A DNA stretch of 64,000 nucleotides from Rhodobiaceae bacterium (GCA_021404525.1 JAAWWE010000009.1:81507-145506), one strand, 5' to 3'; positions 1 through 8,941 are shown, counted from the stretch's first letter. Numbers and translations: made by a program. Notes: generated by a model not told the origin, from the sequence alone.

Positions 1-504
1 AGCTCCTCAAGACCGGCGTCCCTGACTTTGACAGACAGGCGCTGGAACCAGCTGCAGGAAGTGAACAGACAGGTAAATAGATCGGTAACGCCGGTCGAAG
101 ACGCGGATCTCTACAACACGCCAGAATGGTGGGCCTATCCCGCGGCGAGCGGCGGCGACTGTGAAGACTATGTCCTGTTGAAACGCCGAGAACTGATTGA
201 GCGAGGCTGGCCAGCTGACTCGCTTCTAATCTCAGTCGTGAAAGAACAAAACGGCGCGGGACATGCTGTCCTCTTGGTTGTTACAGCGGAAGGCGAATAT
301 GTGCTCGACAATAAAACCCGCCATATCCGACTCTGGCAGGAAACCCCTTACACCTGGGTGAAGCGTCAATCCCGCCATCATCCTTATGTGTGGGTAAGAA
401 CCGGCGATGGGCGCGGCGGCAAAAGTGCAGCGCTCGAGGAGCACGATCTTATGGCGCCTATCTCAGAGCCCATTTCGCCCCTACGACCGGCTCTTTTCTC
501 GTAA
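1..504 (+). CDS. Transglutaminase-like cysteine protease (BTLCP/DUF920 family), 5' truncated
   Basis: The reading frame is open to the first base, so the N-terminus, which in this family usually carries a signal peptide, lies outside the window. A TTG at 28 could start translation, but the family is normally longer than the 158 residues seen here. The catalytic triad of bacterial transglutaminase-like cysteine proteases is visible: Cys in GDCEDY (about bases 154-174), His in GHAVL (about 259-270) and Asp in VLDN (about 301-312). The upstream motif WNQLQEVNRQVN is also typical. Family members (LapG-like) are periplasmic; some cleave surface adhesins under c-di-GMP control. No LapD-type receptor or adhesin is in the window, so that role is not supported here. 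A good terminator hairpin follows. Family call is firm; function is open. Confidence 0.85.
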   Translation, partial: SSSRPASLTLTDRRWNQLQEVNRQVNRSVTPVEDADLYNTPEWWAYPAASGGDCEDYVLLKRRELIERGWPADSLLISVVKEQNGAGHAVLLVVTAEGEYVLDNKTRHIRLWQETPYTWVKRQSRHHPYVWVRTGDGRGGKSAALEEHDLMAPISEPISPLRPALFS

Positions 505-548
505 TTCCCCGATCAGACTGACCCCCCATCGGTCTGATCCTGTCGAGA

Positions 549-590
549 CCGGCCCTGCTTTCCCAGGCAGGGCCGGAACTCGGTTTTTCT
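549..590 (+). terminator. Rho-independent terminator after the cysteine protease
   Basis: A perfect 10-bp GC-rich stem (549-558 pairs with 567-576) with an 8-nt loop lies 44 bases after the protease stop. A run of five T starts at 584, seven bases past the stem, so the U-tract is not directly adjacent. The opposite strand has no T-run at the right side, so it should act only on plus-strand transcripts. Confidence 0.6.
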
Positions 591-608
591 TATGCAGTCA
601 ACGACGCG

Positions 609-1388
609 TCAGCGCCCTTTCCACTGCGGCGCACGCTTCTCAGCAAAGGCTTTCGGCCCTTCGATCAAGTCCTCGCTCTTAAAGAGAGCCCCCACGGCTG
701 GGTAATGGCCGGTGACCGCTTTCTCAAGGTTGGCTTCATCAAGCCCCTGATAGACAGATTCTTTTGACGCCCGGATCGACATTGGCGAACAGGCCATAAT
801 CTGCGCAGCCCATTTCTTGGCTGTCTCCATAAGATCAGCAGCAGGCACCACCTCATTTACAAACCCGAGTGATTGGCCTTCAGCAGCTGGAACTGTGCGA
901 CCGGTCAGGATCATACCCATCGCCTGTTTAACCGGGATCTGGCGCGGCAAACGATGAAGACCACCGGCCAAGGCAGCAAGACCAACCTTTGGCTCCGGCA
1001 GTGCAAATGTCGCTTTGTCAGAGGCGATAATCAGATCTGCTGCCAGCGCAATTTCAAATCCGCCGCCCATGGCGACCCCATTCACAGCGGCAATAACAGG
1101 CTTTGCCATATCGTAACGCGCGGTGAGACCCGCAAAGCCGGTGTCCGGCACTTCCAGCTTGTTGCCTTCGGCTTGCCATTTGAGGTCATTCCCGGCGCTA
1201 AACGCCCGATCGCCCGCACCCGTGATGATCGCAACCCAAAGGTCAGGATCTGCGGCGAAATCATCAAAGGCTTTGGCCAATTCAAAATTCGCTGGCGGGT
1301 GAAGAGCGTTCATCCGGTCCGGTCTGTTCATTGTCACAATGAGCAGATGTCCATCCTTTTCGACGGTGCAATGTTCATAATCAGCCAT
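609..1388 (-). CDS. Enoyl-CoA hydratase/isomerase family protein (crotonase fold)
   Basis: A 259-residue crotonase, the usual size. Oxyanion-hole segments are visible as AFSAGNDL and AMGGGFEIAL. Both catalytic glutamates expected of a true hydratase are present: one in GGGFEIAL, one in LPEPKVGL. So syn-hydration of a 2-enoyl-CoA in fatty-acid or related CoA-ester breakdown is plausible. The ATG at 1388 has a GGAGG about seven bases upstream. It stands alone on the minus strand, with no acyl-CoA dehydrogenase or thiolase beside it, so the substrate cannot be assigned. It is one of three crotonases in the window and the only one with both glutamates. Family certain; specific reaction inferred. 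Confidence 0.9.
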   Translation of the reverse strand: MADYEHCTVEKDGHLLIVTMNRPDRMNALHPPANFELAKAFDDFAADPDLWVAIITGAGDRAFSAGNDLKWQAEGNKLEVPDTGFAGLTARYDMAKPVIAAVNGVAMGGGFEIALAADLIIASDKATFALPEPKVGLAALAGGLHRLPRQIPVKQAMGMILTGRTVPAAEGQSLGFVNEVVPAADLMETAKKWAAQIMACSPMSIRASKESVYQGLDEANLEKAVTGHYPAVGALFKSEDLIEGPKAFAEKRAPQWKGR

Positions 1389-1609
1389 TCGACGCCTCCA
1401 AATATCGTTTTGAACTCAATTTTGGCGCGACTTTGCCTTGCGACAGGCGGGCTCGCAACCATGCGGCCAAAAACGCAGGGGATTGCGCCAATCTGGAAAC
1501 GAATTCTAAACCACAAATTCATAAAGTATGAACGGGTGGCGCCTCATACTGACCCAAAGTTTATAGACAAGGCCTAGCCGCCTGATCGGCAGGCCTGCGA
1601 TCAGAGCAA

Positions 1610-2251
1610 ATGACGATGCAAAACAGTGCAGATCAAATGGATGACATGGCTCCCGAAGCTCAGGCTGAGGTGCCAGAAGACCGTGTGCTCGCTGACGGGC
1701 ACTGGTCGCTGAAACATGGTGATGACGTCTACGGTCCTTACACATTCGAAGCGATGGAAACCTACATCTCTGAGGGACGCGTCGCCGGCCATTCCGTGAT
1801 TGCACCCTCTGGCACTGAAGATTGGACCGAAGCCAAAGACGTCGCCATGTTCGCTGGTTTTTTTGATGAGGAAAAATCAAAAGTAACAGCAAGCACGCCG
1901 TCCCACCCGCAAGACAGGCGGACAGTTTATGGTCCCAAAAAGGGCCAGGTGGATCGACGCAAACGTCCTGACACCTCGAACTTCCTGATAATCACGGATA
2001 TCAAATCGCGCCATGGCGCAACGCTTGAGCAGTCCATCATGTCGCTGGGTGCCGCGCTCAAAGTGGCAAACAATGCCTGGGTGGTGAACTGTAAGGGCAC
2101 GGCCCCTGGTCTCTTGAACCAGCTATCGAAAGTCCTCTCAAGTCAGGATGGCCTCTTCATAGCCGACGCCACGCGAGACCGGACTGCTTGGTACAATTTT
2201 GGACCAGAAACCGACGCGAAGATCCGTCGCGTCTGGCGTCGCCCCGTCTGA
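1610..2251 (+). CDS. GYF_2 domain protein with a C-terminal SinR/Cas2-like ferredoxin-fold region
   Basis: A 213-residue soluble protein with no signal peptide. Residues 31-85 match the GYF_2 pattern (WSLKHGDDVYGPY, then acidic helix, then SVIAPSGTEDW), a fold thought to bind proline-rich or linear motifs. A charged linker follows (about 86-122). Residues 123-213 begin with a hydrophobic strand (FLIITDI), then a helix, then NNAWVVN, then a helix, then GLFIADATRDRTAW. This order resembles the small SinR/VapD/Cas2-like ferredoxin-fold proteins, where the strand-W-strand pattern is typical. That second assignment is my inference from pattern only. The start could be ATG 1610 or ATG 1616. No CRISPR array or cas gene is nearby. 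Function unknown. Confidence 0.75.
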   Translation: MTMQNSADQMDDMAPEAQAEVPEDRVLADGHWSLKHGDDVYGPYTFEAMETYISEGRVAGHSVIAPSGTEDWTEAKDVAMFAGFFDEEKSKVTASTPSHPQDRRTVYGPKKGQVDRRKRPDTSNFLIITDIKSRHGATLEQSIMSLGAALKVANNAWVVNCKGTAPGLLNQLSKVLSSQDGLFIADATRDRTAWYNFGPETDAKIRRVWRRPV

Positions 2252-2261
2252 TCCCATTTAG

Positions 2262-3350
2262 CTAGTTGATGGTTGGTCTGGCCCGAGGCACATAGCCTCG
2301 CATTTGTCCTTCACTTACCTCACTCCGCCGACCGGGTCGTGTACGAGGTATTTTCCTGGACCCCTCAGAAACATCTACGCTCCCTGCATTTGGTGCTACA
2401 TCAGAGCTCGACAAAGTCGTAACCGTTGATGTCGGCGCGAGCGGAACGGGTGCTCCCTGCACCACTTCAGGGGCCCCAAACGGTTCATCGCCGACAAGAG
2501 CGCGCATAATGTCTTCCGCCCGCCGCCAGCGTAGCATCAGTGGGCCGCTCATCGCACTCACATCCGCACATTTGGTTTCCGGAGACAGTCCCCGATCACA
2601 TTTCACTGTTTCCCGAATGAGCTCCAACTGAAAATTCGACTTCCTCAAAAACTCATTGAGCAAACCGGCATCACGGACAGCCGTGATAGAACTGAGATAG
2701 GCCCCGCAATCTGTACGCTGCCGTTCGAGCATCTGATCCAGGTCTGCAGTGGCAAAGACATTATTCGGCGGCGAGGTCGTACACACCCGCCAAAGAACTT
2801 CAGCTGCGGCATGATCAAAAAGCTGAATAAGCTCTCGGTAGCGGCTTTCGAGTGAGACATAGATCCGCGCCATGTCAGCCGGGTCCCAATCACGGAACGC
2901 GTCCACAAACTGAACGATATCAACATCAATTCCGCGCGGCGGCGCCGCGCGATACACAGAGGGCTTAGGAAGCTGAAGCCCCTTCTGCACAAAGGAATAA
3001 TCGGTGGCCCCTGCAATATCAGGCTCTTGCGCCGGTGTTTTTGGGATGAGCAAGAACTGCACGCCCAGCGGACGTTCCTCGAGATGAAAAAAGAAACTCT
3101 GCCCTGAACGCTCGACCGATCCTTGTGCAGCATCACCAGTCCGCCGTCCGTTGAGTGAGAAGGCCTCACCGCGTCCCGAGTGAAACCGACCGACCACGCG
3201 GTCGCTCGATTCCTGCAACGTCAGCGTCATGCCACCCGCAGTGCCAATCCCCTCGAACTGACCAGAAAAACCAGACGCAATAGCAGGAGACGCCCCGAAA
3301 AAGGCAACCGCAAAAAGGCACCACCTGACAATCTTCAACACGAGGCCCAA
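2262..3350 (-). CDS. Secreted protein of unknown function
   Basis: I do not recognise this 362-residue protein. It begins with a clear Sec signal peptide: positive charges near residue 6-9, a hydrophobic core, then SPAIASG with likely cleavage near residue 26. The next ~80 residues (GFSGQFEGIGTAGG, with alternating polar/hydrophobic strands) suggest a small beta-rich domain like those that report lipocalin-like folds, but this is weak. A middle helical region contains five cysteines. The last ~70 residues are rich in Pro, Ser and Arg, with a repeated P-R-x-R-P pattern near the end (IPRTRPGRR and VPRARP), likely disordered. It is convergent with the GYF_2 gene, 10 bases apart. Probably periplasmic. 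Confidence 0.65.
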   Translation of the reverse strand: MGLVLKIVRWCLFAVAFFGASPAIASGFSGQFEGIGTAGGMTLTLQESSDRVVGRFHSGRGEAFSLNGRRTGDAAQGSVERSGQSFFFHLEERPLGVQFLLIPKTPAQEPDIAGATDYSFVQKGLQLPKPSVYRAAPPRGIDVDIVQFVDAFRDWDPADMARIYVSLESRYRELIQLFDHAAAEVLWRVCTTSPPNNVFATADLDQMLERQRTDCGAYLSSITAVRDAGLLNEFLRKSNFQLELIRETVKCDRGLSPETKCADVSAMSGPLMLRWRRAEDIMRALVGDEPFGAPEVVQGAPVPLAPTSTVTTLSSSDVAPNAGSVDVSEGSRKIPRTRPGRRSEVSEGQMRGYVPRARPTIN

Positions 3351-3401
3351 GCTCCTATAGATCCGGGCTTACACAAACACATACTCTAGCGCGAAGCGTC
3401 T

Positions 3402-4217
3402 TTACCGGCCTTTAAAGTCCGGATCCCGCTTTTCAACAAACGCTGCCATGCCCTCCTTCACATCCTCGGTACGCAATAGTGGCAACAGCTGCAGATAGAC
3501 ATGGTTTACATGCTCCCCAAAGGGTTCATTTAGCCCCATACGCATCATCCGCTTTGCAGATTGAACGGCTAGCGGCGCATTAGCGGCGATTTCCAAAGCG
3601 AGCTCTCTCGCCCGACCCATAAGCTGATCACCAGGAACCACTTCAGAGGCGAGTCCCCATTCAACAGATTCCTCTGCGGTCAAAGTCCGGCCGGTAAAAA
3701 TGAGTTCCGATGCCTTCGACCAGCCCAGCAAACGAGGCAAGATCCAGGTTCCACCAGACTCTGGCACGATGCCACGCTTGGTGAAGGCTGCCGCAAGCTT
3801 TGCCGTGTCAGCCATGATGCGAATGTCGCAACCAAGGGCGGTGTCCAGACCATAGCCCGCAGCACCCCCATTGACAGCGCAAATCGTTGGCGTATCCATG
3901 GCCTGCAAGGTCGTCGGAGGAGCATTCCGCAGATCCAGGTTTCTAAACCCACGATCTTCTTTGAGCATCCCGGTACCACCGGCCTGCGCTTTGACATCAA
4001 GGCCGGCACAGAACGCGCGCCCATTGCCAGTCAACACCATCACCCGGACGTTCGGATCTTCATCCGCCTGTACGAACCTCTCCGCCATAGACCTTAGCAT
4101 CGTAGGCGAGATCGTATTCATCCGCTCAGGTGCGTTGAGCGTGATGGTCGCGATATGATCAGAGACCTCATAGAGAACTTCGTCTGTGCCCTGGTCCAAA
4201 TTATGTGCTTCGCTCAT
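3402..4217 (-). CDS. Enoyl-CoA hydratase/isomerase family protein
   Basis: A 271-residue crotonase. Oxyanion-hole motifs are present (AFCAGLDV and NGGAAGYGLDTAL). The first hydratase glutamate is replaced by Asp (GYGLD) and the second site reads AFTKRGIVPESGG, so the canonical two-glutamate hydratase site is not intact. The FTKRGIVPESGGTW block is common in crotonases annotated as enoyl-CoA hydratases or isomerases, so another carboxyl group may serve as base. It probably acts on a CoA thioester but the reaction is uncertain. It lies on the minus strand just after the gamma-carbonic-anhydrase-like gene, separated by 43 bases; the two may be co-transcribed. Confidence 0.88.
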   Translation of the reverse strand: MSEAHNLDQGTDEVLYEVSDHIATITLNAPERMNTISPTMLRSMAERFVQADEDPNVRVMVLTGNGRAFCAGLDVKAQAGGTGMLKEDRGFRNLDLRNAPPTTLQAMDTPTICAVNGGAAGYGLDTALGCDIRIMADTAKLAAAFTKRGIVPESGGTWILPRLLGWSKASELIFTGRTLTAEESVEWGLASEVVPGDQLMGRARELALEIAANAPLAVQSAKRMMRMGLNEPFGEHVNHVYLQLLPLLRTEDVKEGMAAFVEKRDPDFKGR

Positions 4218-4260
4218 TCTATTCCTCGCTTACATCCTATGTGCGGTGCAAATATTTTTA

Positions 4261-4791
4261 CTAGTCGATGCGCTTAAGGTCCCGCGCATAGCGCTGCCAA
4301 TTCTCAACATAGTGGGCGGCGGAGAACTCAAGGCCAGCCGCCTGTTCATCCGTCAGCTGCCGCACGATTTTGCCGGGCGCGCCCAGAACCATTGAGTTAT
4401 CCGGTATATCTTTTCCTTCGGCGATCAGAGTGTTGGCTCCAATAAGGCAATTTTTCCCGATTTTCGTATTGTTCAGAATGATACTGCCGATGCCAATCAG
4501 GGAATTGTCTCCAACGCTGCAGCCGTGCAGCATGACCTTGTGGCCGATCGTGACGTTTTTGCCCAAGGTCAGCGGTGAACCAGGGTCTGTGTGAAGGACT
4601 GAGGCGTCCTGCACGTTCGAGTTTTCCCCGATCGTGATCATTTCATTGTCACCGCGGAGGACCGCGCCAAACCAGACACTGGCATTTTTGTGCAGGGTCA
4701 CGTTTCCCATCACCTGGGCGTCAGGCGCCACCCAATAGTCTCCCTCGGCGGGCAGCGTTGGCTGGGCATCGCCCAAAGCATAAATCGGCAT
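4261..4791 (-). CDS. Gamma-carbonic anhydrase-like hexapeptide-repeat protein (YrdA/PaaY type)
   Basis: A 176-residue left-handed beta-helix protein. The hexapeptide repeats run from about residue 20 ([11 protein letters not shown]) to about residue 130, and the typical gamma-CA pattern of metal-binding histidines is visible ([19 protein letters not shown]). This family binds Zn or Fe as a trimer; some members hydrate CO2, others hydrolyse thioesters (PaaY). I chose ATG 4791 rather than an upstream start at 4848 because MPIYALGD matches the family N-terminus and an AGAGAGACG stretch lies just upstream. The neighbouring crotonase makes a CoA-related role possible, but that is only context. Confidence 0.9.
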   Translation of the reverse strand: MPIYALGDAQPTLPAEGDYWVAPDAQVMGNVTLHKNASVWFGAVLRGDNEMITIGENSNVQDASVLHTDPGSPLTLGKNVTIGHKVMLHGCSVGDNSLIGIGSIILNNTKIGKNCLIGANTLIAEGKDIPDNSMVLGAPGKIVRQLTDEQAAGLEFSAAHYVENWQRYARDLKRID

Positions 4792-4937
4792 AAACGTCTC
4801 TCTTCTTCGTCTCACAATGGCATCTACTATCGCATGGACGCAGGACAATGTCTCGGCGGCGGTTATTAGGTGTTGCCCTATGTCATAGCCCCTTCATGAG
4901 AAGCATTGTAAGCTGACTGCAAACATTCGAGGGCCTA

Positions 4938-6902
4938 ATGACCGACAGATCCTATGAAGAAACGGAAGATGTTCCGATCAGACGCCCTATGGGCACCCCC
5001 CTGCACAATATCTGGGAAACACGCCTAAGCCGTCGCGGTTTCCTCAAAAGCTCTGCAAGCACGCTGACTGTGGCGGCAACCGGCTTAGCCCTTCCGGTTT
5101 CACTATCCGCTTGCAGCCAGCAGCTTCCCTCTTTCGATTTTGCAGAGATCGAGCACGGTGTTGATGAAACACATCACGTCGCTGCCGATCACCAGGCAGA
5201 CATCCTGATCCGCTGGGGCGATCCCGTTACCTCAGATGCCCCGCCCTTTGATCCGGAGAACCAAACCGCAGCAGCCCAGGCAAAGCAGTTTGGCTACAAT
5301 AACGACTTCATCGGTTTTATTCCCCTGCCTTTAGGCTCCGAGCTGAAAAACAATGCCCTGCTGTGTGTCAATCATGAGTTCACCAATGACGATCTGATGC
5401 ATGCCGCATTTGATGGTGCTGAAAATCCGCTGACCGCGTACACGCGTGATATTGCCGAGATCTCAATGGCCGCCCATGGCGGGTCCATTATTGAAGTCGC
5501 CCGTGATGCCGACGGCACATGGCAGACTGTCCCCGACAGTCCCTTCAACCGACGGATTACAGCCTCAACCACAGATATGAAACTTTCAGGACCGGCGGCG
5601 GGTCATGCGCGCCTTCAAACCAGCCGCGACCCTTCAGGTCGGTCGGTCATCGGTACCATGAACAATTGCGCAGGCGGGATCACCCCCTGGGGGACCTACC
5701 TCATGGCTGAAGAAAACATCCATGGCTATTTCATGGGGGCGCTTGATGATCATCCCGAAAAGGCCAACTACACACGTATGGGGATACCCGGCCAGTTCTA
5801 TCCTTGGGGTCTTTACGATGAGCGGTTCAACATCAATAAAGAACCCAATGAGGCAAACCGCTTCGGCTGGATTGTTGAGGTCGATCCATTCGACCCAACG
5901 TCGACGCCTGTCAAACGCACGGCTCTTGGGCGCTTCAAGCACGAGGGATGTGAAACAGCCGCATGCCCCCTCGGACGCGTTGTCGTCTATTCCGGCGACG
6001 ATCAACAGTTCGAATATCTCTACCGCTTCGTCAGCGACAATGTCGTGAGCCCCGACAATCGCGAAGCAAATCTCAACCTCTTAGACAGTGGAATACTCTC
6101 TGTTGCCCGCTTTAACGAAGATGGCACTGGCGTTTGGGAACCGCTGATTTTCGGGCAAGGCCCGCTTACGCCAGAGAATGGATTTGAAAGCCAGGCGGAT
6201 GTCCTCATCGAAACGCGCCGAGCCGCTGACTTGCTGGGCGCCACCCCGCTCGACCGCCCGGAAGATGTTCAGCCAAATGTAAAATCAGGCAAGGTCTATG
6301 TATCTCTGACCAACAATTCCAAGCGCCAGGAAGACCAAACCGATGCGGTCAATCCGAGGGGACCAAATCTCTGGGGCCAAATAGTTGAAATCTCACCCGA
6401 AGCCGAAAACCACGCTGCTGTGAACTTCACCTGGGACATGCTGGCGGTCTGCGGCGACCCGGCTGACGATGCGGTAAACGCGATATGGAACCCCGAAACA
6501 ACGGAGAATGGCTGGTTCGCCTGCCCTGACAATTTGGCAGTGGACCCTGCGGGACGTCTTTGGGTCGCGACAGACCAAGGCAAGAATTGGGCGAAGGCAT
6601 CTGGCACGGCAGACGGTGTTTGGGCGATCGACACCGAAGGTGATTTGCGCGGGCGAGGAAAAATGTTCTTCCGCGTGCCTGTAGGTGCAGAAATGTGCGG
6701 ACCCTGCTTTTCCGACGATGGACAGACACTGTTCGTTGCCGTTCAGCACCCAGCAACAGACGGTACCGAAGCCTTCCCCGGATTTGAGCGGAAATCCACA
6801 TTTGGTGACCCCGCGACCCGATGGCCGGATTTTGAGGCCGCCATGCCGCCACGACCATCTGTTGTGGCGATCAGACGAAAATCAGGTGGGCCAGTGGGCT
6901 AA
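4938..6902 (+). CDS. PhoX-family protein (DUF839), Tat-exported, probably a lipoprotein
   Basis: A 654-residue member of the PhoX/DUF839 family, Ca- and Fe-dependent alkaline phosphatases with a beta-propeller. A twin-arginine signal is clear at residues 31-37 (SRRGFLK), followed by a hydrophobic stretch and a lipobox-like LSAC with Cys59. That suggests folding in the cytoplasm, Tat export and lipid anchoring. Family landmarks include NHEFTNDD, a Gly-rich segment NNCAGGITPWGTY, KHEGCE, and the C-terminal FACPDNLAVDPAGRLWVATD. Genuine phosphate-starvation PhoX genes usually follow a Pho box; I did not find a convincing one upstream. The DUF839 family includes members whose phosphatase activity is unproven, so I give no gene symbol. 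A weak hairpin without a T-run follows at 6942-6965. Confidence 0.88.
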   Translation: MTDRSYEETEDVPIRRPMGTPLHNIWETRLSRRGFLKSSASTLTVAATGLALPVSLSACSQQLPSFDFAEIEHGVDETHHVAADHQADILIRWGDPVTSDAPPFDPENQTAAAQAKQFGYNNDFIGFIPLPLGSELKNNALLCVNHEFTNDDLMHAAFDGAENPLTAYTRDIAEISMAAHGGSIIEVARDADGTWQTVPDSPFNRRITASTTDMKLSGPAAGHARLQTSRDPSGRSVIGTMNNCAGGITPWGTYLMAEENIHGYFMGALDDHPEKANYTRMGIPGQFYPWGLYDERFNINKEPNEANRFGWIVEVDPFDPTSTPVKRTALGRFKHEGCETAACPLGRVVVYSGDDQQFEYLYRFVSDNVVSPDNREANLNLLDSGILSVARFNEDGTGVWEPLIFGQGPLTPENGFESQADVLIETRRAADLLGATPLDRPEDVQPNVKSGKVYVSLTNNSKRQEDQTDAVNPRGPNLWGQIVEISPEAENHAAVNFTWDMLAVCGDPADDAVNAIWNPETTENGWFACPDNLAVDPAGRLWVATDQGKNWAKASGTADGVWAIDTEGDLRGRGKMFFRVPVGAEMCGPCFSDDGQTLFVAVQHPATDGTEAFPGFERKSTFGDPATRWPDFEAAMPPRPSVVAIRRKSGGPVG

Positions 6903-7021
6903 TCCACCCTTTGATTAACCACGCGACTTGGCAAAACGGCCTGCCTGTCGCACTCTAGACAGGCAAACCGACCGGTCAATGTGGGGACGGTTGCCGCAGG
7001 GGTGCGTAGTGGGGTTTTGAT

Positions 7022-8080
7022 ATGCGTCTTTTCAACTTTCTCTTTGTCGTGCTTGTGGCATTTCCGGTGGCATTCGCCCTCGCATTTGAGGCTGGCCTCC
7101 TCGACGACTATGTCGACGAAAACCTCATTCCAGCTGAGCCCTTCATTCGCGCTGAAATAAAAGCAACAGTGCCGCCGGAAGAACTGGATCTCGCGGTAAA
7201 CGACGCGCTCGACACAGGCGAATATGAAGACGCCCTGATGTATGCCGAAATTGCGGACTATGCTGGCATAGCGCTGGCACCAGAGACGACCCAGCGTTTG
7301 GAAGATGCAGGCACACTTCTCCTCCGTGTCTCACGGGACACTGGCAGCTTCTTTGAAGGTTTTCTCACCGGAGAAGGCAGCGACACAGCCGGCTTTGTTG
7401 GGGCCATCACATCCGACCTGACAGTCGTGGGAGACGTTCGAGACATCGGACGCGAAGGCTCAAAGCTCGTTGCGGGCGAGGACTATTCGCAGCTCATTTT
7501 GGGGCTCTCGGTTGTCGGGGTCGCAGCCACGGGCGCGACGGTTGCAACAGGCGGCGGCGCCCTGCCCGTCAAGGTCGGCGTGTCATTGATGAAGGTCGCC
7601 AAAAAGACAGGAGCGCTCACCGCAGCCTTTGCCCGTCAGCTCGGTGATTTGATGCGCAAAGCCATCGACTTCCCAGGGCTGCGACGCACCCTCACCAATG
7701 TGAGCCTCACGGACAGCACGGCAACACGACGTGCCGTCACCAATTATGCGAGCGGCATAAATCTCAAACCACTCACACCGGTACTGGATGATATGGCGGC
7801 GCTCCAGCGGAACACGGGGCCGGCAGAGAGTGTGCGCCTGCTTTCCCGTGTTGAAGACACCAATGATTTGCGTCGCATCACGGAGATGAGTGGCACGCTT
7901 GGAGTTAAAACCCGAGGTGTCATGGCGCTCACAGGAAAAACCAGCCTCCGAGCCTTTAAGACATTTGCCAATATGATGCGCTGGCTCCTTGAGTGGGTCT
8001 GGGCGATCGCAGCTGGCATCGCAACCCTCCTCTTTGGCGCTGGGTCGCGACGGGTTGTCCGGCGAGTTCGCAGGGCCTAA
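7022..8080 (+). CDS. Membrane protein of unknown function
   Basis: I do not recognise this 352-residue protein. Three hydrophobic stretches are visible: an N-terminal one (residues 4-24, possibly an uncleaved signal anchor), a Gly/Ala/Val-rich one (about 157-190, LGLSVVGVAATGATVATGGG) and a C-terminal one (about 318-342, LLEWVWAIAAGIATLLFG), followed by a basic tail ending RRVVRRVRRA. The region between the first two is acidic; the region between the second and third is basic and Thr/Leu-rich. The Gly/Ala-rich central stretch resembles membrane-inserting hairpins, but that is only a look-alike. ATG 7022 is preceded by a GGGG stretch. A terminator follows. It seems to be transcribed alone. Confidence 0.65.
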   Translation: MRLFNFLFVVLVAFPVAFALAFEAGLLDDYVDENLIPAEPFIRAEIKATVPPEELDLAVNDALDTGEYEDALMYAEIADYAGIALAPETTQRLEDAGTLLLRVSRDTGSFFEGFLTGEGSDTAGFVGAITSDLTVVGDVRDIGREGSKLVAGEDYSQLILGLSVVGVAATGATVATGGGALPVKVGVSLMKVAKKTGALTAAFARQLGDLMRKAIDFPGLRRTLTNVSLTDSTATRRAVTNYASGINLKPLTPVLDDMAALQRNTGPAESVRLLSRVEDTNDLRRITEMSGTLGVKTRGVMALTGKTSLRAFKTFANMMRWLLEWVWAIAAGIATLLFGAGSRRVVRRVRRA

Positions 8081-8081
8081 C

Positions 8082-8122
8082 AAAAAAACCCGCCCTGCCT
8101 TACGCGCAGAGCGGGTTTCGTT
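8082..8122 (+). terminator. Terminator after the 352-residue membrane protein
   Basis: A stem of AAACCCGC (8086-8093) with GCGGGTTT (8111-8118) encloses further short pairing. The 3' arm ends in TTT and is followed by a T-rich stretch; the 5' side is preceded by a run of A, so it may work in both directions. Confidence 0.6.
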
Positions 8123-8202
8123 GGTTTGGGACCTTCTTTCGTCGCCGAAAGCGTTCAACCGGGTCAACCGACCGCGGGAACTGTCCCGATTGGCTTAAAG
8201 CC

Positions 8203-8493
8203 TCAGCTGAACGTCAGCACCTGAGCGACCACAAGGGTGCTCAGACCTGCAACGACGAGGCCTGACAAATAGCTCACGGATGAACCGTGACTTGCCGGTT
8301 TGGTGAAAATGGACGCCAAAGCCTGACCGAGCGGCTGATTTTCACGCGCCAGCAGCTGATTGCCGGTGTAAATCGCCAAAACAGTGAATGCGATGAAGAA
8401 AGCGTCGCGTGGAGCGACATATCCGACTTCAAAAGCAACGGTCGAAAGGACCACAACTGAGACTGCAACAATATTCCAAATGAGAGAGCGCAT
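8203..8493 (-). CDS. Small membrane protein of unknown function
   Basis: A 96-residue protein with three likely transmembrane segments: residues 4-22, 30-48 and 74-94. I set the start at ATG 8493 (MRSLIWNIV) because CAGGAG lies about 11 bases upstream and because residues before this point look non-coding. It is the last of three small minus-strand genes (9228 to 8203), each encoding a short membrane or exported protein. The 148-base gap to the previous gene may hold its own promoter. No family recognised. An inner-membrane location is likely. Confidence 0.6.
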   Translation of the reverse strand: MRSLIWNIVAVSVVVLSTVAFEVGYVAPRDAFFIAFTVLAIYTGNQLLARENQPLGQALASIFTKPASHGSSVSYLSGLVVAGLSTLVVAQVLTFS

Positions 8494-8641
8494 TGGGGGG
8501 TCACTCCTGTTTACTTCGCGGTGCAACAAAAAGGGTTTGCATTGCACAGAAGAGTAAATAGGTACGAACTGACAATTAGTCAAGTATCGGAGCCCAAATT
8601 AGCTCACAGAATTTTTCTCAGTGTTTCCAAGGAGTTAACGT

Positions 8642-8941
8642 TCAGAAGAGCAATAAGCTGAGAACAAATATGCCAACAAAGAAGCTCCACACCCCAGCCA
8701 TAAGGGAACTGACCACAAGCCAGCCTGGGGGGCGGTTTTCAATGACCTGCGCTCTCAGTGCATTGCGCATGATCACGCTGGGCCCGGCAAGAACCAAGGT
8801 CAAAACCCCGCCTATGATCCCCATTGTCGTTTCCTGCCACATCTGAAAGCTAGGTGGCTTGTTGGTCACCAGCCGGTAAAGGCTCGATACAAGACCCGCA
8901 GTTACGACACCTGTCACAAAGGTCCAAAAGAAAGCAGCCAT
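8642..8941 (-). CDS. Small membrane protein of unknown function
   Basis: A 99-residue protein with an N-terminal hydrophobic segment (about 3-22), a middle one (about 38-56) and a strongly hydrophobic C-terminal one (about 77-99). Its ATG overlaps the stop codon of the upstream gene by one base (TAATG at 8943-8939), a classic sign of translational coupling, so the two products are probably made together. Not a family I know. Confidence 0.6.
   Translation of the reverse strand: MAAFFWTFVTGVVTAGLVSSLYRLVTNKPPSFQMWQETTMGIIGGVLTLVLAGPSVIMRNALRAQVIENRPPGWLVVSSLMAGVWSFFVGIFVLSLLLF

Noticed and set aside
1610..2251. A CRISPR-type Cas2 gene
   Set aside because: Only fold resemblance; no repeats, no cas genes and no catalytic residues verified.
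6942..6965. Terminator after the PhoX-like gene
   Set aside because: An 8-bp stem is present, but no T-run follows.
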